A stretch of 37,816 nucleotides of DNA from CBDCUC01 sp965222485 (GCA_965222485.1 CBDCUC010000036.1:1-37816); one strand, 5' to 3'; counted from the first letter of the stretch, positions 10,043 through 19,490 are shown. Numbers and translations: made by a program. Notes: a model not told the origin generated them from the letters alone.

Positions 10043-10266
10043 CGTAGCAACTCCAAAAAAATATCCGATCGCCCAGCCCACAGCCTATATCGGGTCTGGT
10101 TAGAGGAATTTTTAGAGGCAACAACAGAATACTTGGTTAATTTCGTCTTATTTTACAAAGGTGTAGATGAATCTTTGTTTATTTTACATCAACGAATTCA
10201 GATGGTTCCGATGGCGCTAACCAATTGATTTTGCACACCCGCGCCTTTGGATGAGACAGTATGCGC

Positions 10267-11328
10267 TCAAATCCAACCCATAAGTTCGCGGCGGGCCACG
10301 CGTTCTATCACGTCGATCCCTTCGTCGGTTTCGTTTAGTGCTGGCAGGTATGCGAACTTCTCACCGCCATTATGTTCGAAGATCTCGCGGTTCTCTCCAT
10401 CAAGCTCCTCAAGGGTCTCCAGACAGTCGGCAGCAAATCCCGGTGCGACAAGCGCAAGCTTTTTCACACCTTCTTTGGCAAGCCGCTCAACGGTGGCGTC
10501 GGTATACGGTTGCAGCCACACGTCGTTGCCGAACCGTGATTGAAATGTCGTCAGCCACCTATCTTGGTCGATTTGCAGCCTTGCCCGCAAAAGCCGGGAG
10601 GTCTTCTGACAATGGCAGTGGTACGGATCGCCCTTCTCAAGATACTTCTGGGGCATACCGTGAAAGGTGGCGATGATCTTTTCGGGCTCAAAGTCCAGCT
10701 TGGCGAGTGAGCCCTCAATCGACCGGGCGAGCGCATCAATATAAACGGGGTCATCGTGGTAGGCGGGGGCTACTCTGATGAAAGGCTGCCAGCGCATCTT
10801 CATCAGGGCGCGAAAAGCCTGGTCGCAAGCCGTAGCCGTCGTGGCGGCGGCGTACTGCGGATAAAGGGGAATGAGCAGAATGCGCTCGCAACCCTGTTCC
10901 TGCAAATAGCGCAAACGACTTTCGGTTGTCGGATTGGCGTAACGCATCGCCCAGTCGACAATAACAGTGGGATGGTCGGCAAAGCGCTCCGTCAATGACA
11001 GGGCCTGATTGCGGGTTATGGTTTTAAGTGGCCCTTCGTCCTTTTCATTGTTCCATATGGTTGCGTAGTCCTTACCCTTGCGGCCCGGCCGCGTCGTAAG
11101 AATGATCAGGTTCAGTATCGGCCACCACTTCCATCGCGGCTCCTCGATAACGCGGCGATCGGATAGGAACTCCTTCAAGTAACGACGCATGGGCCAATAG
11201 CTCGTTCCGTCTGGCGTACCCAAGTTCAGAAGCAGTACGCCGACGCGGCCGCAATTGACCTCGGGGTGATCGGCGGGCCAAGCGCCGCGGTCAGAGCTCG
11301 TTGCATTCGTTACCGTTGCGTCGTTCAT
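10267..11328 (-). CDS. hemH: Ferrochelatase
   Basis: HemH inserts Fe2+ into protoporphyrin IX, the last step of haem synthesis. The 353-residue protein shows the family start RVGVLLLNLGTPDGTSYWPM, KDYATIWN, DWAMRYANP, ILLIPLYPQYAA, the metal-site segment IATFHGMPQKYLEKGDPY with its conserved His, and LTTFQSRFGNDVWLQPYTD. There is an N-terminal extension of about 25 residues before the core. The start at 11328 has only a weak ribosome site (AGGCG). It lies upstream of the SPFH gene on the same strand with a 225-bp gap, so separate transcription is likely. Confidence 0.95.
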   Translation of the reverse strand: MNDATVTNATSSDRGAWPADHPEVNCGRVGVLLLNLGTPDGTSYWPMRRYLKEFLSDRRVIEEPRWKWWPILNLIILTTRPGRKGKDYATIWNNEKDEGPLKTITRNQALSLTERFADHPTVIVDWAMRYANPTTESRLRYLQEQGCERILLIPLYPQYAAATTATACDQAFRALMKMRWQPFIRVAPAYHDDPVYIDALARSIEGSLAKLDFEPEKIIATFHGMPQKYLEKGDPYHCHCQKTSRLLRARLQIDQDRWLTTFQSRFGNDVWLQPYTDATVERLAKEGVKKLALVAPGFAADCLETLEELDGENREIFEHNGGEKFAYLPALNETDEGIDVIERVARRELMGWI

Positions 11329-11426
11329 CGGGTCGTGTTCGCCTTTGGTTGTTCGTGTCTTGACGTATTGGACAGCGGCGCGTCTTGAATTCTGTGACTT
11401 TGTGAAGACCGCTTCAGCATTACGGC

Positions 11427-11467
11427 CTCACTCATAGGCTGGGGGGGCACGGAAGTCCATGAGTGAG
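11427..11467. other. Inverted repeat in the hemH-CHAD intergenic gap
   Basis: CTCACTCAT at 11427-11435 and ATGAGTGAG at 11459-11467 are perfect 9-bp arms around a 23-nt loop holding seven G. It lies between the 3' end of the CHAD gene and the 5' end of hemH, so it could be a terminator stem or a hemH regulatory site. Confidence 0.3.
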
Positions 11468-11569
11468 CTTACGTGCACTATCGCGGGCGAGATCACCGCC
11501 ATAGAGCGAACCGTTTGGAATATGTCGAAACCTAATCTAGCTTCAATTCTGGGCCCAGCGCGACCTGCC

Positions 11570-12509
11570 CTACGTCTTGGGACGTGAGCCGCCGGCAATA
11601 TCCATTTCCGATACAGACTCGCTCGCCGCCCAGTAGATTGTGAAGCGCCGACGAAGATCGCGGGCTCGGTCGGCAAATAAGAGTTCACCGCGAGCAAACG
11701 CGGCAGCACGCAGTTCGTCCTGCCGGCTTTGCGCGATTTTACTAATGGCCGCCTTTTGGGCCGCAGTCAGCACGTCCTCTTCTTGTGACAACGCCAGCTG
11801 GTGCAGTACCGCGATATCGTGATCGTCGCCCAGAAGTCTTGAAAGTTCACGCGCCCAACGCAATGCGGGCGGAACACATACCCGGCCACAGAGTTCGAAG
11901 CAATTGCATGTGCCGCCAATGCCGTTGCACGTCTTTGCGCCATTCATGCTCCGTATCGTCGTCTGGATCTTCCAATGCTTCAAGAAATGCCTTGCGGCCC
12001 TGCCTGAAGCTGCTCTCAAGACCTTCGCCGATAGGTTCGAACCCGTGCCTAACAAAATGCAGCTTGGCCACTTCCTTGCGCGCGACGTTGAGATGCTGAA
12101 GTGCCTTTGTCGCGGCCTTCTTGTTCATCCGTTCCGGTTTCTCTGACAGGGACTTTTGCATGTGTTTGCGCAATGCGCGCAAGGCAGCTGCTTCGGTCTT
12201 CGAGTTGGAAGGCTCCGTCTCGAGCTTGGCGAGCGTCTTAGTCATAACGTGAGCATCACGAGAAGCGGCTAGCATTCGCGCGATATCTCGAAAGCGCGTA
12301 TTGTATTTTTTGTAGTCGGCCTCGGCGAGACAAGGCCGGCACAGTCGCATTAGGGCGCGCAACCGTTTCAACGATTTACGTATCGAGTGGACGGCTTCGG
12401 GGCTATTTCCGGCATGGTCCAGCAGCGTTCGAGCAATATCAATCTGTTCGCGCGCAATACGGCGAAATCCGCTGTCGAACGGTTCTTGATGCTCGAAACG
12501 GTAAGACAC
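11570..12509 (-). pseudogene. CHAD domain protein, one frameshift
   Basis: CHAD domains are helical bundles rich in conserved His that bind polyphosphate or other phosphates. The start is a GTG at 12509 preceded by GAGG, nine bases after the thiE stop. The first part shows DIARTLLDHAGNSPEAVHSI then RKSLKRLRALMRLCRP and RDIARMLAASRDAHVM; the second half (in another frame) has RWARELSRLLGDDHDIAVLH, both typical CHAD repeats. The frame changes around 11890-11930, and the span (940 nt) is one base more than a multiple of three, so one insertion explains it. It closes the thi operon; no link to thiamine is known. Confidence 0.8.
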
Positions 12510-12518
12510 TTGCGAGCC

Positions 12519-13187
12519 TCAATTGCCGGGGGATTCGGACGCAATGCGTTCCGAGGTCGCCTCGGCCCATTGCAGCCACTCAGCGACACGTTTTTCGGGC
12601 TCCGGATGAATGTAGAAATCAGTGATAACTGAAATACTGTCGGCGCCCGCCGCGACGGCCTGGCTGGCGCGCTCAGGTGTCAGACCTCCGATTGCAACAA
12701 GCGGTAGGGGTGAAACCCTTGCACTCCATTCGTTGAGCCTTGCTAAACCCTGGGGCGCCCATTTCATCTTTTTCAGCTTTGTCTCATAGATCGGTCCCAG
12801 CGCCACATAGTCCGGATCGGCGGCAAGTGCGGTGGCCAGCTCTTCTTCATCGTGCGTGGAAATACCGATGCGCAGGCCTGCAGACTTGATCACATCCAAA
12901 TCGGCGTTCGCAAGATCTTCCTGGCCCAAGTGAATGTAGTCCGCGCCGCAGTCGATGGCCTCACGCCAATAATCGTTGACGATCAGCTGGCAGCCAGCTT
13001 GAGCACATATGTCGAGGCTGCGCGAGATCTGCCGTTTTATTTCAGCGTCTGACGCGTCCTTCAGGCGCAACTGTATCGTTTTAACGCCTAGCGGTACCAG
13101 CCGCGCGAGCCAGTCGTCGTCGGGTACAATTGGGTAAAACAGGTTGAGCTGTCCTGCTGACGGCTTGGTGCGCGTTAGACCCTGCAC
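12519..13187 (-). CDS. thiE: Thiamine-phosphate synthase
   Basis: ThiE joins the thiazole phosphate and HMP pyrophosphate halves of thiamine. The 222-residue TIM-barrel protein shows VKTIQLRLKDASDAEIKRQI, CQLIVNDYWREAIDCGADYI then HLGQEDL, GPIYETKLKK and LVAIGGLTPERASQAVAAG. The GTG start at 13187 follows GGAGAG, just two bases after the thiG stop, indicating coupled translation. The sequence has the shorter variant loop HLGQEDLANAD expected of alphaproteobacterial ThiE. It is part of thiS-thiG-thiE-CHAD. Confidence 0.93.
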   Translation of the reverse strand: MQGLTRTKPSAGQLNLFYPIVPDDDWLARLVPLGVKTIQLRLKDASDAEIKRQISRSLDICAQAGCQLIVNDYWREAIDCGADYIHLGQEDLANADLDVIKSAGLRIGISTHDEEELATALAADPDYVALGPIYETKLKKMKWAPQGLARLNEWSARVSPLPLVAIGGLTPERASQAVAAGADSISVITDFYIHPEPEKRVAEWLQWAEATSERIASESPGN

Positions 13188-13189
13188 CC

Positions 13190-14059
13190 CTACTCTCCAC
13201 GCGAGATGTTGAAGAAGGGCGTACCCGCAACAGGCGTTGAGGGTTGCGCCATGTCGCGCTCATCAATCAGACCGGAATTGAATGCGGTGCGTCCCGCCGC
13301 GATGGCATCAGCAAACGCGCGCGCCATGGACACTGGATCGGCCGCATTTGCTACGGCGGTGTTCAGCAACACGGCATCATAGCCCAACTCCATCGATTGG
13401 GCGGCGTGCGATGGTGCGCCAATTCCGGCATCGATCACAAGCGGCATACCCGGGAAATAAGCGCGCATGGTTTTCAGCGCATATGGGTTTGCCAGTCCAC
13501 GCCCCGATCCAATGGGTGCTCCCCATGGCATCAAGACCTGGCAACCGGCCGCAACCAACCTTTCAGCTGCACCCAGATCCTCGGTCGTATAGGGAAAAAC
13601 CTTAAAGCCGTCGGTGCTCAATTCTCGTGCCGCTTCAACGAGGCCGAAAAGATCTGGCTGAAGCGTATCGTCATTTGCGATCACCTCCAGCTTGATCCAG
13701 TCGGTTCCAAAAAGTTCACGCGCCATCTGTGCTGTCGTGATGGCATCACGGGCGGTGCGGCAACCGGCCGTATTGGGCAGCACGCGCACATTGAGCTCTT
13801 TAATCAGGTTCAAAAAGCGCTCACCGGTGCGCCCACGTGCTGTTTCCCGGCGCAAAGAAACCGTCACGATTTGAGAACCGCTGGCTTTGACAGCATCTGC
13901 CATGATCTGTGGAGAGGGATAAAGAGCGGTGCCCAACAGGAGCCGCGACCCGACCTCTTCTCCGTAAAAACGCAACGGTGCTGGGTCGCGAATCGTGTTT
14001 GACCGTACGCGTTCTGGCTTAGCAGCGCTTGCCGCATCTTGCTTGCTGGTTGTCGTCAT
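13190..14059 (-). CDS. thiG: Thiazole synthase
   Basis: ThiG forms the thiazole phosphate ring of thiamine using ThiS-thiocarboxylate, dehydroglycine and 1-deoxy-xylulose-5-phosphate. Visible motifs are LLLGTALYPSPQIMADAVKA, VRVLPNTAGCRTARDAITTA, DWIKLEVIAND with the Schiff-base Lys, VFPYTTEDLGAAERL, LMPWGAPIGSGRGL and VIDAGIGAPSHAAQSMELGY. With the ATG at 14059 the protein is 289 residues, including an N-terminal extension of about 27 residues before the family core; an upstream alternative start at 14140 would overlap the gap after thiS. The ribosome site is weak. Confidence 0.94.
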   Translation of the reverse strand: MTTTSKQDAASAAKPERVRSNTIRDPAPLRFYGEEVGSRLLLGTALYPSPQIMADAVKASGSQIVTVSLRRETARGRTGERFLNLIKELNVRVLPNTAGCRTARDAITTAQMARELFGTDWIKLEVIANDDTLQPDLFGLVEAARELSTDGFKVFPYTTEDLGAAERLVAAGCQVLMPWGAPIGSGRGLANPYALKTMRAYFPGMPLVIDAGIGAPSHAAQSMELGYDAVLLNTAVANAADPVSMARAFADAIAAGRTAFNSGLIDERDMAQPSTPVAGTPFFNISRGE

Positions 14060-14162
14060 ATCTGTCTTTTGGTGGTTTCGTCTTTTGGTGGCGCCTTGCT
14101 GGATTGGCATAATCTGCCGAATTGTTCTGGTACCTATCACACACCCTGTGCTTCACGGTTTC

Positions 14163-14381
14163 TTAGCCGCCCTGGCGGGCCGATACGATTTCGACCGCAT
14201 CACCGTTCGCGACGGTTGTTTTAGCGCGCGACTTTTCTGATACGAACTGACCGTTCACCGCCGTTGCTACGTGGGCACCCGCATAGCCGAGTTCTGAAAG
14301 CAAGCTGGCAATGTCTGCCGAGGCCGTCTCAAGTCGGTTTCCGTTGACGGAAATGGCGACCAGCGGTTGCGTTTCGTTCAC
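14163..14381 (-). CDS. thiS: Sulfur carrier protein ThiS
   Basis: This 72-residue ubiquitin-fold protein carries sulfur as a C-terminal thiocarboxylate to ThiG. It ends in the required Gly-Gly (SARQGG) and contains ISVNGNRLETASADIASLLS and TAVNGQFV. The GTG at 14381 is preceded by a strong GGAGGA site; an in-frame ATG at 14453 would add 24 residues not found in the family. It is the first gene of the thi operon. No thiO gene for glycine oxidase is seen in the window. Confidence 0.92.
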   Translation of the reverse strand: MNETQPLVAISVNGNRLETASADIASLLSELGYAGAHVATAVNGQFVSEKSRAKTTVANGDAVEIVSARQGG

Positions 14382-14844
14382 GTGCTCCTCCGTGTATGCC
14401 GGCCCGCACGAGCCGACTTTCAATGTAGGATCATAGTTAAGGGGTCGTCTCAAGACATAGGCCTGATCGGCGCCATAACAATGGTTCTTTTCATACTATA
14501 GCCGGCGTTGCGCGTGCCAACGTTTATTCGCAATCGGGCGCACGCCGCCGGTCTATTGTTTAGGTAAAGGCATGGCAACTGGCGCAGGGCTGTGACAGAC
14601 CCGCGGAATTGTGCGAACCTGCGCCTACTCAGCGCGATTTTGGCTCAAGCCGCCTGGACGATGGCCCTGCGCGCTAGGGGCTTGCAAGTTGATGAGGCCA
14701 GCACACGCCCAAGCGCCGCCAAATATGCCTGCGTCCATATTGGCAACCAATTCAGCTTGTAAACACCACTGTGAGCATCCCCAATTACTTGAAAATCTGG
14801 AACTTTTTGTCTAAATATTGGGCCTGAAAAAGGGAGTAGTCACG
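14382..14844. other. Divergent intergenic region thiS - OmpA-family gene
   Basis: This 463-bp stretch holds no convincing gene. It must contain the thi promoter and the promoter of the OmpA-family gene. On the minus strand 14428-14453 resembles part of a THI-box (see rejected items), but the rest of a TPP riboswitch is missing. Confidence 0.5.
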
Positions 14845-16347
14845 TTGCGTATTCTGGTCCTTCTGGTCGTTGTTCTGTTTGGACTTATCGCGGCTGCAGT
14901 TGCGCTCGATCTCGACCTTTCGAAACTTGCTCATTTATTCAAGTCTGACGAGTTCAGCGTCGCCAGGACCACCGGCGACGATAAGCCGGCCTCGTCGCGG
15001 TCAGAGACCAAGACCGCTGAGCAACCGGCCGATCAGGTGACCACGATGAGTGCGCCGGAAGGTTTTGACATCGCGCGCGTCACGCCAGGCGGGGTTTCTG
15101 TGTTTGCCGGCCGCACGGACCCGAAATCCGACGTAACTGTTATGGCCAATGGCCAACCGATTGGAAGCGTGAAATCCGACGCGAATGGAGAGTGGGTGCT
15201 CGTCAGCGAGCACAAGTTTCCCAACTCGGAACCGGAACTCAGTGTGAAGCCGGGCAACCTGTTGCCGAAGAAGCCGGATGTGAAGGTTGCTGCGGCCGAG
15301 CCGGAGCGGTCTGAAGAGGCAGGTCAGACCGGGACGGCAAAAACACCAGACAAGAAAAAACCGGACGATAAATCCTCAACGGCAAAACGCGTCACGTCAG
15401 AGTTGATTAAGGACCTTGAAGGTCTGGTCGAAGAAGCCCGCCGCGAGAAGCAGCCGGAGCGAACTGCCGTGGCGCCTGCGAGTGAAACTGCGGCAGAGCC
15501 TAACGCTTCCGCAGAACAGGTTGCGGCCGAAGCGACGGGCGAGACACCGACATCGACCCCATCGCAAAGCGCTGAAGCACAAACGACGACGGCCGATGCC
15601 GCGGCTGGCTCTGATGCGCAGAAGCAAGAGGTTGCCGCAACGGACACCAGTGCGCAGCAGGAAAGTGCTCAGGATGAGGCCCGGCAAGCCGAGGTGGCGG
15701 CAACTCCTGCTGTGGCGGACACCGGCACACAGCCGGAACAAGCACAAAACACTCCGGCTGCGACGGAAGAAACACAGGTGGCGGCAGCCTCCGTAGCGGC
15801 ACCAGCCTCAACTGGCACGGGAGCAGCGGCTACAGCTAATGTTGAACAAGCTGCCCCGGCGGTAAACGCTGAGCCCCAGCCAGACGCGACATCACCATCA
15901 ACGGCCGCGAGCGCAGAAAAAGCAGTTGAGACAACCGTCGCTGCTGCCACGCCAGAGCACGAACCAAGCCAGAGCACGACGGCAGCCGGTTCAGACGATG
16001 ACAGCCTGCCTGTTCCTATCAAGTTCATTTACCGCGAAGCTACGTTTACCGATGAGGGCAAGCGCGCCGCCGAACTGCTTTTGGAATACCTGAAACTCAA
16101 ACGCTTCAAGCTGATCAGGTTGTCGGGACATGCTGACGAACGTGGGACGCAAGAACTCAATCTGGACCTTTCGAAGGAACGATTGAAAACAGTTGAGACG
16201 TTTTTGCGCCAAGGCGGTTTTGAAGGCGAGATGCAGTTGACGCCGAAAGGCGAGAGCGAACCATTTTCCGGTGTCGATCGCACGAAGTTTTCTCGCGATG
16301 ATCTATACGAACTCGACAGGCGTGTTGAATTACACCTGCCAAGATAA
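14845..16347 (+). CDS. OmpA-family protein with long disordered linker
   Basis: The 500-residue protein starts at a TTG at 14845 with GGGAG eight bases upstream; an earlier TTG at 14818 is possible. The N-terminus is a signal anchor (MRILVLLVVVLFGLIAAAVAL). At about residues 70-140 lies an Ig-like segment (FAGRTDPKSDVTVMANGQPI then GSVKSDANGEWVLVSE). A linker of about 240 residues is rich in Ala, Thr, Glu and Gln and low in complexity. The last 110 residues are an OmpA peptidoglycan-binding domain (FKLIRLSGHADERGTQELNL then DLSKERLKTVETFL, and ending DRRVELHLPR). It probably ties the inner membrane to peptidoglycan across the periplasm. It is monocistronic. Confidence 0.88.
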   Translation: MRILVLLVVVLFGLIAAAVALDLDLSKLAHLFKSDEFSVARTTGDDKPASSRSETKTAEQPADQVTTMSAPEGFDIARVTPGGVSVFAGRTDPKSDVTVMANGQPIGSVKSDANGEWVLVSEHKFPNSEPELSVKPGNLLPKKPDVKVAAAEPERSEEAGQTGTAKTPDKKKPDDKSSTAKRVTSELIKDLEGLVEEARREKQPERTAVAPASETAAEPNASAEQVAAEATGETPTSTPSQSAEAQTTTADAAAGSDAQKQEVAATDTSAQQESAQDEARQAEVAATPAVADTGTQPEQAQNTPAATEETQVAAASVAAPASTGTGAAATANVEQAAPAVNAEPQPDATSPSTAASAEKAVETTVAAATPEHEPSQSTTAAGSDDDSLPVPIKFIYREATFTDEGKRAAELLLEYLKLKRFKLIRLSGHADERGTQELNLDLSKERLKTVETFLRQGGFEGEMQLTPKGESEPFSGVDRTKFSRDDLYELDRRVELHLPR

Positions 16348-16567
16348 CGTGCGACAGCTGTTCTGCGCTACAGCGTAACAAGTGCAGTCCCCTGACCTTT
16401 ACGGTTACGCGTTGTCTGAGATGGGCGTGTGAAGAACAACGTTTTTGAAGGCAGATACAGTCGAGGTGCGTCATTGTTGCGAATCGATGCAGCACGCCAT
16501 CAATAACAATGGGGCACATATATGTGCTGCCGCGAAACACTTACGGACCGAAGGGGTAATAGACACG

Positions 16568-17044
16568 ATGGAAGAATGGAACATTTATCTCTCAGGAGAA
16601 ATTCACACCGATTGGCGTGAACAGATCGAACGTCAGGCGGACGCAGCTGGACTGCCGGTTTCGTTCTCCGCACCGGTTACCAATCATGGCTGGAGCGACG
16701 ATTGCGGCGCCGCAATCTTAGGGACTGAACCCAACAAATTCTGGCACGACCATAAGGGTGCACAAATGAATGCAATACGCACCCGAACGCTTATCGAACA
16801 GGCTGACATTGTGATCGTCCGCTTCGGCGAGAAATACAAGCAATGGAATGCTGCGTTTGACGCCGGCTATGCATCGGCCTTGGCAAAACCGATGATCATC
16901 ATTCATCCGCCTGAGCATGCGCATGCGCTGAAGGAAGTCGATGCGGCTGCGCTCGCCGTTGCGGAAACCGTAGAGCAGGTGGTCGCGACATTGCGCTACG
17001 TTATTCGCGGGGAATTGGATACCGGCAGGATTGCTGCGGAGTAG
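16568..17044 (+). CDS. YtoQ family protein
   Basis: The 158-residue protein matches the YtoQ family, distantly related to nucleoside 2-deoxyribosyltransferases: EEWNIYLSGEIHTDWREQI, APVTNHGWSDDCGAAILG, HDHKGAQMNAIRTRTLIEQ, ADIVIVRFGEKYKQWNAAFD and AGYASALAKPMIIIHPPEHA. The ATG at 16568 is the family start; AAGGGG lies about 12 bases upstream. The open frame continues upstream to 16445, but that extension looks unlike the family. The biochemical role is not established. It is convergent with rlmE, with 35 bp between stops. Confidence 0.88.
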   Translation: MEEWNIYLSGEIHTDWREQIERQADAAGLPVSFSAPVTNHGWSDDCGAAILGTEPNKFWHDHKGAQMNAIRTRTLIEQADIVIVRFGEKYKQWNAAFDAGYASALAKPMIIIHPPEHAHALKEVDAAALAVAETVEQVVATLRYVIRGELDTGRIAAE

Positions 17045-17079
17045 CCGTGCGTTTGGCCGTCGCCATCCACCTGCACTGG

Positions 17080-17829
17080 CTATTCCTGCTCAGCTTGAGT
17101 GGCGCGGAAGCCGGTTGCAAGCACATATAGCTCAGCGGAATCGGCACGGCTCGCGGGCGGCTTGACGTGGCGGACGGTCTTAAAGGATCGCCGTAGCAAG
17201 TCCAGCAGTTCACGTTCGGTGCCACCCTGAAAGACTTTGCACAAGAAGGTGCCTTCCGGTGCCAGGACATCGCAGGCGAAGTCGGCTGCGGCTTCCGCCA
17301 AACCCATGATGCGCAAATGGTCGGTACGTGTGTGGCCGACGGTTGGAGCTGCCATGTCGGACAGCACCACATCAGCCTGGCCGCCCTTTAGCATGGACTT
17401 TAGACGCTCATCGGCGCCCTCATCCATAAAGTCCAGCTGCACAATTTCGACGCCCGGCAGCGCTTCCACGCCAAGATAATCGATGGCGATCACCTGGCCA
17501 CGGCCCGTATCGGCCTTTACGCGGCGGGCGGCGACCTGGCTCCATCCGCCTGGCGCGGCGCCAAGATCAACAACCCTGTGGCCGGGTTTCAGCAGGCCGT
17601 ACTTGTCATCAATTTCACTTAACTTATAAGCGGCACGCGAACGCATGCCTTCGCGTTTTGCGGCCGCGACGTAAGGATCGTTGAGCTGACGTTCAAGCCA
17701 GCGCACTGACGAGTTGGACCGCTTGTTCGCCGTCTTCACGCGCACATGGAGCTGGCGTTGTCCGCCGCCCGGGCCCATGAGTTTGCCCGGCTTGCCGCCG
17801 CCTTTGCCGTGTCCGCCCTTGCCTGCCAT
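17080..17829 (-). CDS. rlmE: 23S rRNA (uridine-2'-O-)-methyltransferase RlmE/FtsJ
   Basis: RlmE methylates the 2'-OH of a conserved uridine in the 23S rRNA A-loop, using S-adenosylmethionine. The 249-residue protein has a Gly/Lys-rich N-terminus (GKGGHGKGGGKPGKLMGPGG), then RSRAAYKLSEIDDKYGLL with a catalytic Lys, the SAM loop VVDLGAAPGGWSQVAARRV, LSDMAAPTVGHTRTDHLRIM with the catalytic Asp, and GTFLCKVFQGGTERELLDLL with the second Lys. The ATG at 17829 has GAGG upstream. It follows the ppx/gppA gene by 110 bp on the same strand. Confidence 0.94.
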   Translation of the reverse strand: MAGKGGHGKGGGKPGKLMGPGGGQRQLHVRVKTANKRSNSSVRWLERQLNDPYVAAAKREGMRSRAAYKLSEIDDKYGLLKPGHRVVDLGAAPGGWSQVAARRVKADTGRGQVIAIDYLGVEALPGVEIVQLDFMDEGADERLKSMLKGGQADVVLSDMAAPTVGHTRTDHLRIMGLAEAAADFACDVLAPEGTFLCKVFQGGTERELLDLLRRSFKTVRHVKPPASRADSAELYVLATGFRATQAEQE

Positions 17830-17939
17830 TAGTCCTCACATTCGGCGTTGGCGCATTGTTGTCAGACTCTGCGTGGATGCAGACTGCGCCTGCACGGCGT
17901 TGTGTCGCGCCAGCCGTGATAGCCTGCGGGACTACCGCT

Positions 17940-19259
17940 TCAGGCGTCGCGCTTTTTACTTCCGCCACCGCGACGGCGCCTTGCCCGGAACACGCCGTCT
18001 TCACTCATCAGCGTTGCCAGTATGCCTTCGCGCAAACCCCGGTCGGCAACGCGTAACCGCTCACAGGGCCACATCAGCAAAATCGCCTCCAGGATCGCAC
18101 AGCCGGCCAACACCAGGTCCGCACGGTCACGCCCAATGCATGGCTCTGATATGCGCTCATCATAGGTTTGGTGCAGCAGTCGGTTGGTGATTTTTTGCGC
18201 ATCCGCCACATTTAGCCAAGAACCATCCACTCTGTTGCGATCATATCGCGGCAATCCCAGCTGAATTCCTGCAACCGTCGTAACAGTACCCGAAGCACCC
18301 AACAAGTGACCCGGCCTTTCCTTTAGGCGCGGGGCGAACTGGTGCTCGGCCTCGAAGGGCGCCAGCAATTCGCTGACGTCTGCAACCATCTTTTCGAAAA
18401 GTTCAGCGGTGACATACTGGCCCCCATAGAGCTCGGCAAGCGTTACGACGCCAACAGGAAGGGATGTCCACGCGACCATGCAGTTTTGTGCTTCAAGCCT
18501 GTCAGCGACGCCGTTCCTACGTGTATTGGTCCGGCGCGTTAGGTCGAGCCAAATTAGTTCGGATGATCCGCCGCCAATATCAAACACGAGAACCAGATCG
18601 GAATTTGGATCAATAAGTGAGGCGCAACCCGATACCGCCAGCCTTGCCTCCATTTCCGTACTTAGAATTTCAATATCGAGGCCAACTGCATCCTTCACGC
18701 GGATAAGAAACTCATCTGCGTTTTGCGCAACGCGGCACGCCTCGGTGGCGACGAGACGCGCGCGGCGCACTTTGCCACGCTCAAGCTTGGCGGCACATAC
18801 TCTGAGTGCATCGATCGTGCGCTTCATCGCCGGCTCGGACAATCTACCGGTCTGCGAGAGACCTTCGCCAAGCCGAATGATGCGGGAAAAAGCATCGACT
18901 ACGCGAAACCCGCGACGCGACGGGCGTGCCAAAAGCAACCGGCAGTTGTTGGTTCCCAGATCAAGCGCGCCGTAAATTTCAGCGTCATTGGCTGCAGGAT
19001 CAAAGTTCGGCCGACGTGGCCCGCCGTGCCGCTTGTTCGATCGCGATCGGTTCTGGCGCTTTTGTTCCGGCGGGCGTTTGCGCTTGCCTTCTGAATTGTC
19101 CGGTGGCTCGCCGTCATGCGCAGCAGCGGACGCGGTTGCACCCGGCTCGACCTCGCGGCCAGACGCCTTATCTTCATTGCCCTTAGACTGAGATGCAGAT
19201 TTGCGGGACACGTCTGCGGGCGCTCGTGGGCCGCCCTTATTATTATGCAGTTCCTCCAC
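17940..19259 (-). CDS. Ppx/GppA family exopolyphosphatase/pppGpp phosphatase
   Basis: Members hydrolyse polyphosphate or pppGpp in the cytoplasm. The actin-like ATPase fold is evident: IYGALDLGTNNCRLLLARP (phosphate 1), FSRIIRLGEGLSQTGRLSEP, LVATEACRVAQNADEFLIRV and LVLVFDIGGGSSELIWL (phosphate 2). The length is 439 residues. An N-terminal extension of about 90 residues is strongly charged and of low complexity (EGKRKRPPEQKRQNRSRSNK). The GTG at 19259 is the earliest start with a GGGGAT ahead of it; a later start within the extension cannot be excluded. It leads rlmE in a likely two-gene operon. Confidence 0.88.
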   Translation of the reverse strand: MEELHNNKGGPRAPADVSRKSASQSKGNEDKASGREVEPGATASAAAHDGEPPDNSEGKRKRPPEQKRQNRSRSNKRHGGPRRPNFDPAANDAEIYGALDLGTNNCRLLLARPSRRGFRVVDAFSRIIRLGEGLSQTGRLSEPAMKRTIDALRVCAAKLERGKVRRARLVATEACRVAQNADEFLIRVKDAVGLDIEILSTEMEARLAVSGCASLIDPNSDLVLVFDIGGGSSELIWLDLTRRTNTRRNGVADRLEAQNCMVAWTSLPVGVVTLAELYGGQYVTAELFEKMVADVSELLAPFEAEHQFAPRLKERPGHLLGASGTVTTVAGIQLGLPRYDRNRVDGSWLNVADAQKITNRLLHQTYDERISEPCIGRDRADLVLAGCAILEAILLMWPCERLRVADRGLREGILATLMSEDGVFRARRRRGGGSKKRDA

Positions 19260-19490
19260 GGCCCGTATCCCCAGCGCCTGGCCTTCAGCATGGGGCTTTT
19301 AATAGCCCCCGCCAATTCTTCAGGCGTCTAAACTGGTTTGTCTTGGGTATAGTGTAACAGCTCAAATTCGCCGGTAAAGTCCGTTTATGCGCAGGTGTAA
19401 ATAGAGGGGACAATTGCCTTAAGAATGGCAGTGCAGCTTGATTTGCGGCGCTAATTTACCGTCTTTCGGCTTTGGATTGAGACACAGCTC

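Noticed and set aside
9479..10228. 249-codon ORF opposite the SPFH gene
   Set aside because: It is antisense to a clearly conserved gene; its openness follows from that gene's codon bias.
13244..14002. 252-codon ORF opposite thiG
   Set aside because: It is an antisense shadow of thiG with no independent support.
14428..14453. THI-box-like TTGAGA-ACCCCTTAAC-TGATCC on the minus strand upstream of thiS
   Set aside because: It resembles the CTGAGA/ACCC/CTGATC core of a TPP riboswitch, but the 5' GGGGTGC part and the 3' GATAATGCCAGCG part are absent, so I do not call a riboswitch.
16445..16567. Upstream extension of the YtoQ reading frame
   Set aside because: The family start is at 16568; the 41 extra residues are unlike YtoQ proteins.
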